NCBI RefSeq assembly: GCF_024129735.1
Contig: NZ_JAMXXK010000015.1
Location: forward strand, 1 to 62,748
Direction of reading: 5' to 3'
From: Acinetobacter lwoffii
GTDB taxonomy: Bacteria; Pseudomonadota; Gammaproteobacteria; Pseudomonadales; Moraxellaceae
Length of the DNA stretch: 62,748 bases
The notes under the pieces are model-generated. The model did no database searches. It saw only the letters and a list, made by a program, of their open reading frames with translations, and had not been told where the DNA came from. The position numbers and the translations under genes were made by a program. Positions 17,773 to 29,158 of this stretch are shown piece by piece. Each line of letters starts with the position of its first letter. Position 1 is the first letter of the stretch.

Positions 17773-18651
17773 ATGGCAGCATTACATACTCCTTGGCAAA
17801 AGATTCAGCATTATTTCTGGCTGGTCTGTGGTGTATGCTGCCTATTTGCTGCCTTAGTCTTTTGGGCGGTGACTGATTCAGATGACGTCATCGAAATTGA
17901 AAAAAAGCCTGAAACTGAAGTTCAGTTGCAGATTCAACCAGAAAAAGTCGCCACAATGACCCATCTTGGTGCACTTTTTCAGGAAGTGAAACCACTGGAC
18001 CTAAATACGCGTACCGTCGTGAATGCCAGTCATGAGCCGGAATTCCGTGGTACCAAATTTGTCAATGAAGCGAAAAACCAGCACGCCATTGAATTATTTC
18101 GTGTGACCAATGAAGCCATTTTAAAAAGTTTTCTTAAAAAACAGTCCGATCGTAAACTTTTTATTTATTTAAGAATCTCGGGTGAAAATCAGCCAGAACA
18201 ATATGTATTGTTATATGGTCAATATAAGACGGCGGCGCAAGCCAATCAGGCTTTATCTACACTGAAGTTAAATTTACCGGCCTCAGTCAAGCCTGAAGTT
18301 GTAGCAATGCAGCAATATGTTAGTCTGGTCAATAATCTGGGTTCAGAGGAATTGGCTAGTAATCAAAAGCTTTACGAAATTCGTTTGAAAAATGTGCCTT
18401 TGCCGAAAGTAGATGAATCGGTACGACTTAGACAGCAGCAAACCCAAACTGAGTCCAAGCCGCGTAGCTCTGATGCTGCGACTACCAGTACCACAATTGT
18501 GCGCCGTGATTCATCGGGAAATGTAGTTGATGTGCAGAAATCTGAAAGTGCTGTAGAAGGTACACCTCAACCACAAAATAACAATAATCGACCTGCTCAG
18601 GGCAGTAATCCGCATCCTCAAAATAACGAGATTAGTGATCCATTTAATTAG
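17773..18651 (+). CDS. Membrane-anchored SPOR-like protein at the damX position
   Basis: The 292-aa protein has a short cytoplasmic N-terminus, one membrane helix (about 15-34) and a periplasmic part. Residues about 125-190 resemble a SPOR fold (LFIYLRISGENQPEQYVLLYGQYKTAAQA), the domain that binds denuded septal glycan. The last 80 residues are rich in Gln, Asn, Ser and Pro and probably disordered. In enterobacteria the gene after aroB is damX, a SPOR division protein, so I infer a related role. Here the SPOR-like part is followed by the low-complexity tail, whereas in DamX the SPOR domain is C-terminal. Confidence 0.6.
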   Translation: MAALHTPWQKIQHYFWLVCGVCCLFAALVFWAVTDSDDVIEIEKKPETEVQLQIQPEKVATMTHLGALFQEVKPLDLNTRTVVNASHEPEFRGTKFVNEAKNQHAIELFRVTNEAILKSFLKKQSDRKLFIYLRISGENQPEQYVLLYGQYKTAAQANQALSTLKLNLPASVKPEVVAMQQYVSLVNNLGSEELASNQKLYEIRLKNVPLPKVDESVRLRQQQTQTESKPRSSDAATTSTTIVRRDSSGNVVDVQKSESAVEGTPQPQNNNNRPAQGSNPHPQNNEISDPFN

Positions 18652-19094
18652 TTCGGTCTAAAATAGCGCATCCAAAAAATTACAGAATTAAAAATGAGCG
18701 CTTTTGGTGCAAAAAATGCACATTAAAATTAACCCTTAGAGTGCTGTTCTGCGCTAAATCTTTGTCATCTGTATTGTTTTAATTTATGCGCTGTTTGTTG
18801 GCATGGAATTTGCTTTATTGGTGCATGAATTGAATTAATCTCCCTGTTTTAGCGCGAAAAATGATTCGATGACACTGTATGAATGTCATATTTATTCCAG
18901 ATTTTTATGTTATTCATGAGCAGAATAAACTTTATTTGTTATGCATTTAGTCTAAAAAAAGACTAGTCTGAAGAAATAAAGAAAAATGCTTTTGCTCTAC
19001 CAAGACGGTCTTCGAAAGTCCATTAGACGCCAGCGCAGAGAAAAATTTAGATTGTTTAATAGCCTGTTGAGGCTTAGTGAAAGAAGGGTACGCT
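18652..19094 (+). promoter_or_regulatory. 443-bp leader/control region of gltBD
   Basis: No coding sequence is visible here. It contains an inverted repeat GTGCA-AAAAA-TGCAC (18707-18721), two direct copies of TTGGTGCA (18704 and 18818), a sigma-54-type promoter candidate (18799-18814), a TAGTC/GACTA hairpin around 18950, and a 5-bp hairpin (19061-19074) just before the gltB ribosome site. The length suggests regulated initiation or a structured leader. Confidence 0.5.
18799..18814 (+). promoter_or_regulatory. Sigma-54 (-24/-12) promoter candidate for gltBD
   Basis: TGGCATGGAATTTGCT matches the RpoN consensus TGGCAC-N5-TTGCW with one mismatch, and the diagnostic GG and GC pairs are exactly 10 bp apart. 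It lies about 280 bp upstream of gltB. NtrC with RpoN commonly controls nitrogen genes, so a role in ammonia-dependent control of glutamate synthase is a plausible inference. Confidence 0.5.
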
Positions 19095-22000
19095 ATGCAC
19101 ATGCCATCGCCTAATAATGTAGCTCCCGCTCAAGGTTTATACCAACCGGATGAGTTTAAAGATAACTGTGGTTTCGGTTTGATCGCCCATATGCAGGGTG
19201 ATGCAAGCCATGATCTCGTCAAGACCGCGATTCATAGTTTGAGTTGCATGACCCACCGTGGTGGTATTGCCGCAGATGGTAAGACTGGAGATGGTTGTGG
19301 TTTGCTCTTGGCAATGCCAAAAAAATTCTTCCGTGAAGAAGCAAAACGCTTAAGTGATACCACCTTAAGTGAAGTCTTTGCTGTAGGTTCAGTATTCCTA
19401 AATCTTGATCCTGCGCTTGCTGCTCATGCCAAACAGGTTTTAAACAAAGAGATTGAAGCTGAAGGTTTAATCGTTTTGGCTTGGCGTGTGATTCCGACTA
19501 ATGTCGATGCACTGGGTGAAATTGCATTGCAATCGATGCCGGCATTTGAACAGATTATTGTTAATTGTCCAATGGGTGTGACTGAGGTTGAATTTAACCG
19601 TAAGTTATTCCTGGCACGCCGTCGTGCAGAGCAATTGTTGGTAAATGATACATCTTTCTACGTCACGACCTTATGTTCAACGGTGATCAGCTATAAAGGC
19701 TTGATGATGCCAGAAGCGATTGCAGATTTTTATACAGATCTGGCTGATCCACGTTTGGAATCACATATTGTGGTCTTCCATCAGCGCTTCTCAACCAATA
19801 CTTTGCCACGCTGGCCGTTGGCACAACCGTTCCGTTACTTGGCACACAATGGTGAAATCAATACCATTACTGCGAATCGTAACTGGGCCATGGCGCGTGT
19901 ACCAAAATTTGAAAATCCATTATTGCCGGGTTTAACTGAACTGAATCCAATTGTGAACCGTACCGGTTCAGATTCTTCAAGCCTGGATAACATGCTGGAG
20001 ATTCTGGTTGGTGGCGGCATGGATCTGTTCCGTGCACTCCGTATGTTGGTTCCGCCTGCCTGGCAGAACGTGGAAACACTTGATGCTGATCTTCGAGCTT
20101 TCTATGAATTTAACTCAAAACATATGGAAGCCTGGGATGGTCCTGCAGGGTTGGTGATTCAGGATGGGCGTCATGCGATATGTATGCTGGATCGTAATGG
20201 TCTGCGTCCTGCGCGTTGGGTAATTACCAAAAATGGTTATATCACGCTGGCTTCTGAAATTGGCGTGTGGGGTTATCAACCTGAAGATGTGATTTCTAAA
20301 GGTCGTGTCGGCCCCGGCCAAATGCTGGTCATTGATACGCAAACCGGCAAGGTACTGGATACGCAAGATGTCAATAATCATCTGAAACGTATGCGTCCAT
20401 ACCGTGAATGGTTACGTGAAAATTCTGTACGTTTGCAAGGCAGTCCAGAGCTGGAAGAATATTTATGTGATCAAGGCTTAAAAGGCGATGGCCTGAAAGC
20501 GGCACAAAAAATGTTCATGGTGACCTTTGAAGAGCGTGACCAGTTGTTACGTCCGATTGCTGAAAGCGGTCAGGAAGCTGTAGGTTCAATGGGTGATGAT
20601 ACCCCAATGGCGGTATTGTCTCGTCAGGTGCGCCATGTGTCGGATTATTTCCGCCAACAGTTTGCACAGGTCACCAACCCGCCAATCGATCCGCTACGTG
20701 AATCGATTGTGATGTCACTGGAAACCTGTTTAGGTCGTGAACAAAACGTCTTTGAGCAAGGACCTGAGCATGCAGACCGCTTGATCATTTCCAGTCCTGT
20801 GCTGTCTAATTCGAAAATGCATCAGATCCGTACGCTGGGTCGTGCCGGTTATGAAATTGCAGATATTGACTTGAACTATGCTGAAACCGAAGGTCTGGAA
20901 GCAGCGATTGCGCGTATTTGTGAAGAATCTGCACAAGCCATTCGTGATGGTAAAACCTTACTGGTGCTTTCAGACAAGAAAATCCGTGAAGGTTACTTGC
21001 CTGCCAATGCTTTCATGATTACTGGTGCAGTGCATCATCACCTGATCAATATCGGTTTGCGTACTGACGCTAACCTGATTATTGAAACCGGTTTTGCCCG
21101 TGATCCACATCAGTTTGCAGTGTTACTTGGCTTTGGTGCGACAGCCATCTACCCATACCTAGCTTATGACGTGATCAATGATCTGGTCGCGAAAGGCGAA
21201 TTATTGGGTGACCCAATCTATGCGCAAAACAATTTCCGTAAGGGGATTGAAAAAGGTCTGCTGAAAGTCCTGTCTAAAATGGGTATTTCTACGGTTGCTT
21301 CTTATCGTGGTGGTCAGTTGTTTGAAGCAGTGGGTTTATCTAATGAAGTGGTGGATAAATGCTTCATCGGTGTACCAAGCCGTATTCAGGGTGCTACTTT
21401 TGTCGATCTTGAAAATGACCAGAAACAGTTGGCGGATATTGCCTGGAAAAACCGTAAGCCAATCGATCAGGGAGGCCTGCTGAAATTTGTCTTTGGCAAG
21501 GAATATCATGCCTTTAACCCGGATGTGATCAACTCACTGCATAAAGCAGTACGTTCTGGGAACTACGCAGATTTTAAAGAATATGCAGAATTGGTGAACA
21601 ACCGTCCGATCGCAACGATCCGTGACTTGTTCAAACTCAAAACAGACAACTCGATTCCAGTCGAACAAGTGGAATCTGTGGAAGAGATCCTGCCTCGCTT
21701 TGACTCTGCCGGTATGTCTTTGGGTGCACTGTCACCTGAAGCGCACGAAGCGATTGCGATTGCCATGAATACGATTGGTGGTCGTTCAAACTCGGGTGAG
21801 GGCGGTGAAGATCCAGCGCGTTACGGTACTATCCGTAACTCGAAAATCAAACAAATTGCATCGGGCCGTTTTGGTGTGACGCCTGCTTATTTAACATCAG
21901 CAGAAGTCCTTCAAATTAAAGTCGCGCAAGGTGCAAAACCAGGTGAAGGTGGTCAGTTGCCGGGTGGTAAAGTGAATGGTCTCATTGCCCGTTTACGTTA

Positions 22001-23576
22001 CTCTGTACCGGGCGTTACCCTGATTTCGCCACCTCCGCATCACGACATCTATTCAATTGAAGATTTATCACAGTTGATCTTTGATTTAAAACAGGTTAAC
22101 CCACAGGCGATGGTGTCAGTTAAGCTGGTTTCCGAACCGGGTGTCGGTACGATTGCGGCAGGTGTGGCGAAAGCGTATGCCGATTTCATTACCATTTCTG
22201 GTTATGATGGTGGTACAGCGGCTTCTCCACTTTCTTCAATTCATCATGCAGGTTCACCGTGGGAACTTGGTCTTTCTGAGGCGCATCAGGCCCTTCGTGT
22301 TAATGACCTGCGTGGTAAAGTTCGCGTACAGACAGATGGTGGTTTAAAAACCGGTCTGGATGTCGTAAAAGCAGCAATTCTGGGTGCAGAAAGCTTTGGC
22401 TTTGGTTCAACCCCAATGATCGCATTGGGTTGTAAATACCTGCGTATCTGCCACTTGAATAACTGTGCAACCGGTGTTGCGACTCAACAAGATCATTTAC
22501 GTCAAGAGCATTATATTGGCGAGCCACAAATGCTGATTAACTTCTTCACTTTTATTGCTGAAGAAACCCGTGAATGGTTGGCGGCACTCGGTGTATCGAG
22601 TCTGAAAGACCTGATTGGCCGTACGGATCTGCTGGAAGTCTTGCCAGGTGAAACTGCAAAGCATGCACACCTTGATTTAAGCAAACTGCTAGAGTCGCAT
22701 CCGGCAGCTGAAGGTAAAGCACAGTACTGTGAAGTTCAGGGCAATGCACCGTTTGATAAAGGTATTCTGGCAGAGAAAATGGTAGATGAGATTCTACCTG
22801 CCATCGAAGCAGGAACTGGCGGTGAATATAGCTTTACGATCGGTAACTGTGACCGTTCGATTGGTGCCCGTCTGTCTGGTGAAATTGCGAAACGTTATGG
22901 CAACCTGAGTATGGAAGCCCATCCGGTGAAAGTTCACCTGAATGGTACTGCAGGCCAGTCACTGGGTGTCTGGAATGCCGGTGGTTTGCATATCAGCCTG
23001 GAAGGTGATGCCAATGACTATGTCGGTAAAGGTATGGCCGGTGGTCGCATCTCGATCTTCCCGCCAAAAGGTTCGCCATTCCAGACGCAAAATACCGCGA
23101 TTATTGGGAATACTTGTTTGTACGGTGCGACTGGCGGTAAGTTATATGCAGCGGGTACAGCGGGCGAGCGTTTCGCGGTGCGTAACTCGGGTGCATTTGC
23201 CGTGATTGAAGGTGCAGGTGATCACTGCTGTGAATACATGACCGGCGGTATTGTGACGGTGCTGGGTAAAGTTGGGCATAACTTCGGTGCGGGTATGACT
23301 GGTGGTTTTGCTTATGTACTTGATCTGGATAATGACTTCGTTGATCATTATAACCACGAATTGATTGAGCTGAACCGTATTTCCACCGAAGCGATGGAGG
23401 AGCATAAAGCCTTCTTGGGTCGTATTCTCGATGAACATATTAAAGAAACGGGTAGTGCTTGGGCGTACAAGATCCGCCACGAGTTTGACTTCTACAGCCG
23501 TAAGTTCTGGTTGGTAAAACCAAAAGCAGCCAACTTGCAGACGCTGTTGAAAACAACTCAAGCTGATCCACAATAA
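19095..23576 (+). CDS. gltB: Glutamate synthase (NADPH) large subunit GltB
   Basis: GltB makes glutamate from glutamine and 2-oxoglutarate. The 1493-aa protein contains an N-terminal class II amidotransferase domain whose nucleophile is Cys25 in [11 protein letters not shown] after propeptide removal, a central domain, an FMN-binding TIM-barrel synthase domain with the 3Fe-4S cysteines at about 1113, 1119 and 1124 (C-x5-C-x4-C), and the C-terminal beta-helix domain. I chose the ATG at 19095, preceded by GAAGGG, rather than a GTG at 19077. gltD follows in the same operon. Confidence 0.97.
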   Translation: MHMPSPNNVAPAQGLYQPDEFKDNCGFGLIAHMQGDASHDLVKTAIHSLSCMTHRGGIAADGKTGDGCGLLLAMPKKFFREEAKRLSDTTLSEVFAVGSVFLNLDPALAAHAKQVLNKEIEAEGLIVLAWRVIPTNVDALGEIALQSMPAFEQIIVNCPMGVTEVEFNRKLFLARRRAEQLLVNDTSFYVTTLCSTVISYKGLMMPEAIADFYTDLADPRLESHIVVFHQRFSTNTLPRWPLAQPFRYLAHNGEINTITANRNWAMARVPKFENPLLPGLTELNPIVNRTGSDSSSLDNMLEILVGGGMDLFRALRMLVPPAWQNVETLDADLRAFYEFNSKHMEAWDGPAGLVIQDGRHAICMLDRNGLRPARWVITKNGYITLASEIGVWGYQPEDVISKGRVGPGQMLVIDTQTGKVLDTQDVNNHLKRMRPYREWLRENSVRLQGSPELEEYLCDQGLKGDGLKAAQKMFMVTFEERDQLLRPIAESGQEAVGSMGDDTPMAVLSRQVRHVSDYFRQQFAQVTNPPIDPLRESIVMSLETCLGREQNVFEQGPEHADRLIISSPVLSNSKMHQIRTLGRAGYEIADIDLNYAETEGLEAAIARICEESAQAIRDGKTLLVLSDKKIREGYLPANAFMITGAVHHHLINIGLRTDANLIIETGFARDPHQFAVLLGFGATAIYPYLAYDVINDLVAKGELLGDPIYAQNNFRKGIEKGLLKVLSKMGISTVASYRGGQLFEAVGLSNEVVDKCFIGVPSRIQGATFVDLENDQKQLADIAWKNRKPIDQGGLLKFVFGKEYHAFNPDVINSLHKAVRSGNYADFKEYAELVNNRPIATIRDLFKLKTDNSIPVEQVESVEEILPRFDSAGMSLGALSPEAHEAIAIAMNTIGGRSNSGEGGEDPARYGTIRNSKIKQIASGRFGVTPAYLTSAEVLQIKVAQGAKPGEGGQLPGGKVNGLIARLRYSVPGVTLISPPPHHDIYSIEDLSQLIFDLKQVNPQAMVSVKLVSEPGVGTIAAGVAKAYADFITISGYDGGTAASPLSSIHHAGSPWELGLSEAHQALRVNDLRGKVRVQTDGGLKTGLDVVKAAILGAESFGFGSTPMIALGCKYLRICHLNNCATGVATQQDHLRQEHYIGEPQMLINFFTFIAEETREWLAALGVSSLKDLIGRTDLLEVLPGETAKHAHLDLSKLLESHPAAEGKAQYCEVQGNAPFDKGILAEKMVDEILPAIEAGTGGEYSFTIGNCDRSIGARLSGEIAKRYGNLSMEAHPVKVHLNGTAGQSLGVWNAGGLHISLEGDANDYVGKGMAGGRISIFPPKGSPFQTQNTAIIGNTCLYGATGGKLYAAGTAGERFAVRNSGAFAVIEGAGDHCCEYMTGGIVTVLGKVGHNFGAGMTGGFAYVLDLDNDFVDHYNHELIELNRISTEAMEEHKAFLGRILDEHIKETGSAWAYKIRHEFDFYSRKFWLVKPKAANLQTLLKTTQADPQ

Positions 23577-25070
<1,494 letters not shown>

Positions 25071-25100
25071 CAGTTAAAAATTCACTGAAGCCATTCAAAC

Positions 25101-25127
25101 AACCCGCTACGGCGGGTTTTTTATTTT
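25101..25127 (+). terminator. Terminator after gltD
   Basis: A 6-bp GC-rich stem ACCCGC/GCGGGT (25102-25107 with 25112-25117) is followed by TTTTTTATTTTT. Confidence 0.85.
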
Positions 25128-25252
25128 TGAGTCTGATCTAACGGAAAGACAGTCCATTAAAAAATATTATAAAAAGTAACAAAACTTTAGAAAATACTGT
25201 TTAAAATCAAATTAATTAAATAAATATCAATAAATAATTGAGGATAAACATC

Positions 25253-25843
25253 ATGCGTCTATTAAAACAATCTTTAATAACCCTGATGCTGGCCAGTACT
25301 TTGACCCTCACAGGATGTGGCTATAACACTTTGCAGGTGAAAGATGAAGCGGTCACCGCATCATGGTCTGAAGTGCAAAACCAGTATCAGCGCCGTGCCG
25401 ATTTGGTGCCTAATCTGGTCAATGTGGTCAAAGGCTATGCCTCGCATGAAGAGCAGGTCTTAACAGAAGTGACCCAAGCACGTGCCAATGTTGCCGGCCT
25501 GAAAGTAGATCGTGAAGTACTAGAAGATCCTGAACTATTCCAACGCTATCAGGAAGCACAGGCGCAAATGACCAGTGCCTTGTCTCGTCTTTTAGCCGTC
25601 ACTGAGAATTATCCAGATTTGAAAGCGAACCAGCAGTTCCGTGATTTACAGGTGCAGCTAGAAGGAACTGAAAACCGGATTGCAGTGGCACGTAACCGTT
25701 ATATTACGACAGTACAGGACTTCAACTCTTATGCGCGCCAGTTCCCGCAAGTCATGACCGCCAAAGTGATTGGTATGGACACCAAACCGAACTTTAGCGC
25801 CGAGCAAAGTGCACAGAAAGCACCAACGGTTTCCTTTGAATAA
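25253..25843 (+). CDS. lemA: LemA family lipoprotein
   Basis: LemA-family proteins are membrane-anchored all-helical proteins of poorly defined function. This one starts with a lipoprotein signal (MRLLKQSLITLMLASTLTLTGC), giving lipidation at about Cys22, and contains the family signature VQNQYQRRADLVPNLVNVVKGYA and a long helical core. I chose the ATG at 25253 (196 aa) with GAGGAT upstream; a TTG at 25238 overlaps that ribosome site. Two TPM-domain genes follow, a common LemA neighbourhood. Confidence 0.9.
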   Translation: MRLLKQSLITLMLASTLTLTGCGYNTLQVKDEAVTASWSEVQNQYQRRADLVPNLVNVVKGYASHEEQVLTEVTQARANVAGLKVDREVLEDPELFQRYQEAQAQMTSALSRLLAVTENYPDLKANQQFRDLQVQLEGTENRIAVARNRYITTVQDFNSYARQFPQVMTAKVIGMDTKPNFSAEQSAQKAPTVSFE

Positions 25844-25872
25844 GTAATATCTGTAGATAAGTGAGAGATCAG

Positions 25873-26913
25873 ATGCCTGAAATACTGCTGAAATACTGTG
25901 CTAGTTTGATTCTTATGTTGGGCATGGGAATGACAACACTTGTTTCAGCAGAAACGGCGACGGCTACAGATACTGAAGAAGTCATCGTAGCCCGTGAAAT
26001 CTTACAGCCTAAAAATAATCAAAATACTCCAGCCCAAAATACAGAAACTGCAGCAGCATCACAGCCGCAAATTGCCAATGACATGGCGGAAGGGCAGTTT
26101 CAGCGCGACTTACCAAGCCTGAATGAACCGGTCATTGATCAGGCAAATTTACTTAGTCCCACTGAAAAACAGCAACTCAATCAGCGTATTCTGAAACTTT
26201 ATAATGAAGGCAAAGGGCAAATAGGTGTGGTCATTGTTCCAACCACAGGGCAGGAAGATATTTTTGATTACTCTATGCGTGTCGCTGAGGCCTGGCAGCT
26301 CGGCTCGGCCAAACGGGATAATGGTTTATTGATGACCATTGCCATCAATGATCGCCGCATTCAGATCTTGACCGGTTATGGTCTGGAAGGCGTGCTGCCC
26401 GATATCGTGGCAGGTCGTATTATTCATGACACCATCACGCCGTATTTTAAACAGGGCCAATATGCCCAAGGGATTGCTGCAGGTCTGACTGAAATTGAAC
26501 GGATTTTGAATCTGGATCCTGAAATTGCAGCACAGGCGGCGGATGAGCTGAAAGAGCGTCAGGAACAGGCTTATAAAACCCAGCAAGCTTCTCAAGCAAC
26601 TTTTGGTACTGTGATTTTTATCATCATCGCAGGTGTGGTTGCTTCGATGATTTTTGGCAGAAAACTCAGCGCTGCAACTGCCGCAGTTGCAGGCACAGCT
26701 GCCGGTCTGGTCAATGGCATGGGTTTAATTGCCAGTTTAATGATTGGTGCCGGGGTATTCTTTTTACTAGTCACCTCGCTTGCGCAGCTGATTTTACATG
26801 CCTTTATGGCAGGTGGTGGCCGCGGTGGTAGTGGTCGTGGTGGTTTTGGGGGCGGCGGCTTCGGCGGTGGCGGTGGTGGATTTGGTGGGGGAGGAGCATC
26901 AGGCTCATGGTAA
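25873..26913 (+). CDS. TPM-domain membrane protein (YgcG family)
   Basis: The protein has a signal peptide (cleavage near VSA), a low-complexity Gln/Asn/Thr linker, a TPM domain (about 85-215: LNEPVIDQANLLS, GQIGVVIVPTTG, RRIQILTGYGLEGVLPD), two membrane helices (about 240-310), and a tail of glycine repeats ending GGASGSW, as in E. coli YgcG. The biochemical role is unknown; TPM proteins commonly accompany LemA. I chose the ATG at 25873 (346 aa) over a GTG at 25861 because GAGAG lies between them. It overlaps the next gene by 7 bp. Confidence 0.85.
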   Translation: MPEILLKYCASLILMLGMGMTTLVSAETATATDTEEVIVAREILQPKNNQNTPAQNTETAAASQPQIANDMAEGQFQRDLPSLNEPVIDQANLLSPTEKQQLNQRILKLYNEGKGQIGVVIVPTTGQEDIFDYSMRVAEAWQLGSAKRDNGLLMTIAINDRRIQILTGYGLEGVLPDIVAGRIIHDTITPYFKQGQYAQGIAAGLTEIERILNLDPEIAAQAADELKERQEQAYKTQQASQATFGTVIFIIIAGVVASMIFGRKLSAATAAVAGTAAGLVNGMGLIASLMIGAGVFFLLVTSLAQLILHAFMAGGGRGGSGRGGFGGGGFGGGGGGFGGGGASGSW

Positions 26914-27467
26914 CAACTACAGATACGACAGAAATTGTCACGCGGCCGAAGCTGGAAGAGCATGCGCAGCCGAGCTTTAAGCGCTGGTTCAAGCATTTCT
27001 TTTATATGCCAGCAACCAAACGCTTTTTCTCCAAGCAGGATCAGCATGCGATTGCAGTGGCGGTGGAAGAAGCTGAGCATGGGCATGTCGGGGAGATTCA
27101 GGTGGTGATTGAAGGCTGTCTACCTTCACGATCTGCTTATTATCAGGATACTTTATGTCGTGCCCGACAACTCTTTGCTGAACTTGGGGTTTGGGATACT
27201 GAATATAATAGTGGGGTACTCCTGTATTTGAATCTGTGTGAACATAAGGTTGAAATCGTGATTGATCGTGGAATTAAAAATGCCACGACCCAGCAAGTTT
27301 GGGATGAAATCTGTCAAAACATTATTCAAAATCTGGTTCAGCAGAGGTTTAAAGAAGGTGTCATTGAAGGTGTAAAGCAGATTGGAGAAGTATTGGATCA
27401 ATACTATGATCGTAGAATAGATGATTTAAAGAATGAATTAGGAAATAAGCCAATCATTCTGGGGTGA
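26907..27467 (+). CDS. Second TPM-domain protein, no export signal seen
   Basis: This 186-aa protein overlaps the preceding gene by 7 bp and carries a TPM-like domain (about 45-150: HAIAVAVEEAEHGHVGEIQVVIEG, then YNSGVLLYLNLCEHKVEIVIDRG) but has neither a signal peptide nor a glycine-rich tail. It looks like a soluble partner or regulator of the membrane TPM protein. Two TPM genes behind one lemA are common in proteobacteria. No enzymatic motif is visible. Confidence 0.75.
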   Translation: MVTTTDTTEIVTRPKLEEHAQPSFKRWFKHFFYMPATKRFFSKQDQHAIAVAVEEAEHGHVGEIQVVIEGCLPSRSAYYQDTLCRARQLFAELGVWDTEYNSGVLLYLNLCEHKVEIVIDRGIKNATTQQVWDEICQNIIQNLVQQRFKEGVIEGVKQIGEVLDQYYDRRIDDLKNELGNKPIILG

Positions 27468-27475
27468 TTTTAGTC

Positions 27476-27504
27476 AACTAACTGACATTTTTTGTCAGTT
27501 AGTT
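27476..27504. terminator. 12-bp perfect hairpin after the lemA operon
   Basis: Arms 27476-27487 and 27493-27504 are perfectly complementary around a T5 loop. There is no T-run after the stem, so it may act as a 3-prime stabiliser or Rho-assisted terminator rather than a classic intrinsic terminator. It insulates comP from the lemA operon. Confidence 0.55.
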
Positions 27505-27589
27505 ACACAAAAGAAAACATAATAATTACAAAAATAAAAATATTTTTTTAAAGTGCTGTTTTTTCTCTCAATTTTATTATAATAAAACT

Positions 27590-27605
27590 TGGCACACTTA
27601 GTGCT
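27590..27605 (+). promoter_or_regulatory. Sigma-54 promoter of the major pilin gene
   Basis: TGGCACACTTAGTGCT matches the RpoN -24/-12 pattern: TGGCAC is perfect, the downstream half GTGCT differs from TTGCT at one base, and GG and GC are 10 bp apart. It lies 74 bp before the comP start. PilSR/RpoN control of major pilin genes is established in Pseudomonas, so the same control is inferred here. Confidence 0.7.
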
Positions 27606-27678
27606 AAATATAAAATTAAGCTAAATGAGCTTTTTCTTTAGGCTTATAAATAAACAAAAAACATTTGTGGAGAATGTT

Positions 27679-28212
27679 ATGAAAACTATGCAAAAGGGTT
27701 TCACCCTTATTGAATTAATGATTGTTGTAGCAATTATTGGTATTTTGGCTGCGATTGCACTTCCTGCTTATCAAGATTATACGATTCGTACACGTATCAC
27801 TGAAGGTTTAACAGTGGCTGGCGATGCACAGAAACAAATTGCGAGTGCTCCAACTTTGGTTGACTTGAAGGTTGCTGTAGATACTTGGAATGCACAAGCA
27901 GGTAATACTGGTGCAAAATCTAAATATGTAGATTCAGTAAAAGCGGTTAATACAACAGGTGTAATTACAATCACTTACAATCCAACAACAGTGGGTGTAG
28001 CGTCAACAGAAAATAAAATTGCTCTAAGTCCATATGTACAAACAGGTGCAACTCCTGTTCCAACATTGGCTGCAGCCTTAGCTGCGGGTACAACTGGTAA
28101 CGTAGACTGGGCTTGTGCTTCTGCTACAAATGCTACTGCAACTGCTCAAGGTTTACTTACTCCTACAGCAGGTACTTTACAAGCAAAATATGCACCAGCT
28201 CAATGTCGTTAA
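27679..28212 (+). CDS. comP: Major type IV pilin ComP/PilA
   Basis: This is the main fibre subunit of the type IV pilus used for twitching and DNA uptake. The prepilin leader MKTMQKG is cut before Phe, giving the mature N-terminus [20 protein letters not shown] with the conserved Glu5. The C-terminal disulfide loop is formed by Cys in DWACAS and Cys in PAQCR. I chose the ATG at 27679 (177 aa) with GGAG upstream; a longer ATG start at 27625 would bury the leader. Its place downstream of gltBD and next to an O-oligosaccharyltransferase matches comP of A. baylyi. Confidence 0.88.
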   Translation: MKTMQKGFTLIELMIVVAIIGILAAIALPAYQDYTIRTRITEGLTVAGDAQKQIASAPTLVDLKVAVDTWNAQAGNTGAKSKYVDSVKAVNTTGVITITYNPTTVGVASTENKIALSPYVQTGATPVPTLAAALAAGTTGNVDWACASATNATATAQGLLTPTAGTLQAKYAPAQCR

Positions 28213-28230
28213 TATTTTAATTGTATAAAA

Positions 28231-28252
28231 ACAGCCTGCGGGCTGTTTTTTT
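28231..28252 (+). terminator. Terminator after comP
   Basis: The stem ACAGCC/GGCTGT (28231-28236 with 28241-28246, loop TGCG) is followed by T7. It allows high monocistronic expression of the pilin with little read-through into the accessory genes. Confidence 0.85.
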
Positions 28253-28335
28253 ATTGTTATATAGTTAATTAAAACTGGATTAGGTCATATAAAGTTTTAT
28301 TAAATGATAATTTTTTAAATATGATTGGGAAAACT

Positions 28336-29070
28336 ATGAAAACAGCAAAATTTAGATTCGTTGCTACCCATTTTGCAATTTCTGTTTTTATTGCATGTTG
28401 TGTAGCCTTGGTCGTATTTTTGCTATGGTACCCTGTACCCTTGAATACTGCAGTTGGAGTGACCTATATTTTCCTGATGATGCTCGGTATTGATATGGTA
28501 CTGGGTCCTTTTTTTACCTGGTTAGTCTATAAAGAAGGTAAGAAAAGCCTGAAGTTTGATTTAACCATCATTATTTTGATTCAGGTCTTAGCATTAGGAT
28601 TTGGTTTATATAAAATAGCAGAGGGACGACCAGTCTGGATTGTATTTAATGTGGATCGTTTTGAGCTGGTTAAAAAAAATGAAGTAATTATTCAGCATAT
28701 AGAAAAAACTCCTGAGCCATTTCGTCAGAATAGTTATCTAAAGCCAAAATTCGCAGCAACTCAATTTGCTAGTGATGCAAAAACACGTACATCTGACTTA
28801 ATGAATGAAATATTAAATGGAGTTTCTATTGCTCAGCGTCCAGAACGTTATATTCCGCTTGAAAAAGCAAAGAATCAGATTTTAAAGAGAAGTCAGCCAC
28901 TGAGTCTATTAAATAAATACAATACTAGACAGCAGGTACGGCAGATTTTAAGTCAATATCCTGATGCAAAAACGTATTTGCCTTTATCTGCGACGAAGCA
29001 GGACATGACGGTACTTCTCAATCAACAGGGTGAGGTCATTAAAATCGTCGATCTCCGTCCTTGGAGCTAA
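28336..29070 (+). CDS. TfpX/TfpZ-family type IV pilin accessory protein
   Basis: The protein has four hydrophobic N-terminal segments (about 10-105, including GVTYIFLMMLGIDMVLGPFFTWLVYKEG split over two helices) and a roughly 140-residue hydrophilic C-terminal part. This architecture and the wording of the N-terminal segments match the TfpX/TfpZ family, genes found next to major pilins in Pseudomonas and Acinetobacter and thought to modulate pilin assembly or stability. I chose the ATG at 28336 (244 aa) with GGGA upstream; the ATG at 28321 lacks a ribosome site. Confidence 0.75.
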   Translation: MKTAKFRFVATHFAISVFIACCVALVVFLLWYPVPLNTAVGVTYIFLMMLGIDMVLGPFFTWLVYKEGKKSLKFDLTIIILIQVLALGFGLYKIAEGRPVWIVFNVDRFELVKKNEVIIQHIEKTPEPFRQNSYLKPKFAATQFASDAKTRTSDLMNEILNGVSIAQRPERYIPLEKAKNQILKRSQPLSLLNKYNTRQQVRQILSQYPDAKTYLPLSATKQDMTVLLNQQGEVIKIVDLRPWS

Positions 29071-29090
29071 ATAAAATTAAAGTATCTAAA

Positions 29091-29121
29091 AAAGCAGATT
29101 AACCTTTAATCTGCTTTTTTG
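29091..29121 (+). terminator. Terminator after the TfpX-like gene
   Basis: An 11-bp perfect stem (29091-29101 with 29107-29117, loop ACCTT) runs into a T-rich tract. Confidence 0.8.
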
Positions 29122-29158
29122 TTTATCATGTGCCCAATCTCCACTGCCTGAAATTTCT

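Noticed and set aside
18707..18721. Possible NtrC binding site (GTGCA-AAAAA-TGCAC)
   Set aside because: The half-sites are in the opposite order to the known NtrC consensus (GCAC then GTGC), so I list it only as an inverted repeat.
26592..27086. Long minus-strand open frame opposite the TPM genes, rich in proline
   Set aside because: It is the antisense shadow of the GGT/GGC glycine repeats and has no ribosome site.
27476..27504. Mobile-element end or attachment site before comP
   Set aside because: It is a simple inverted repeat with a T loop after an operon, without target duplications or a transposase; a 3-prime mRNA hairpin is the simpler reading.
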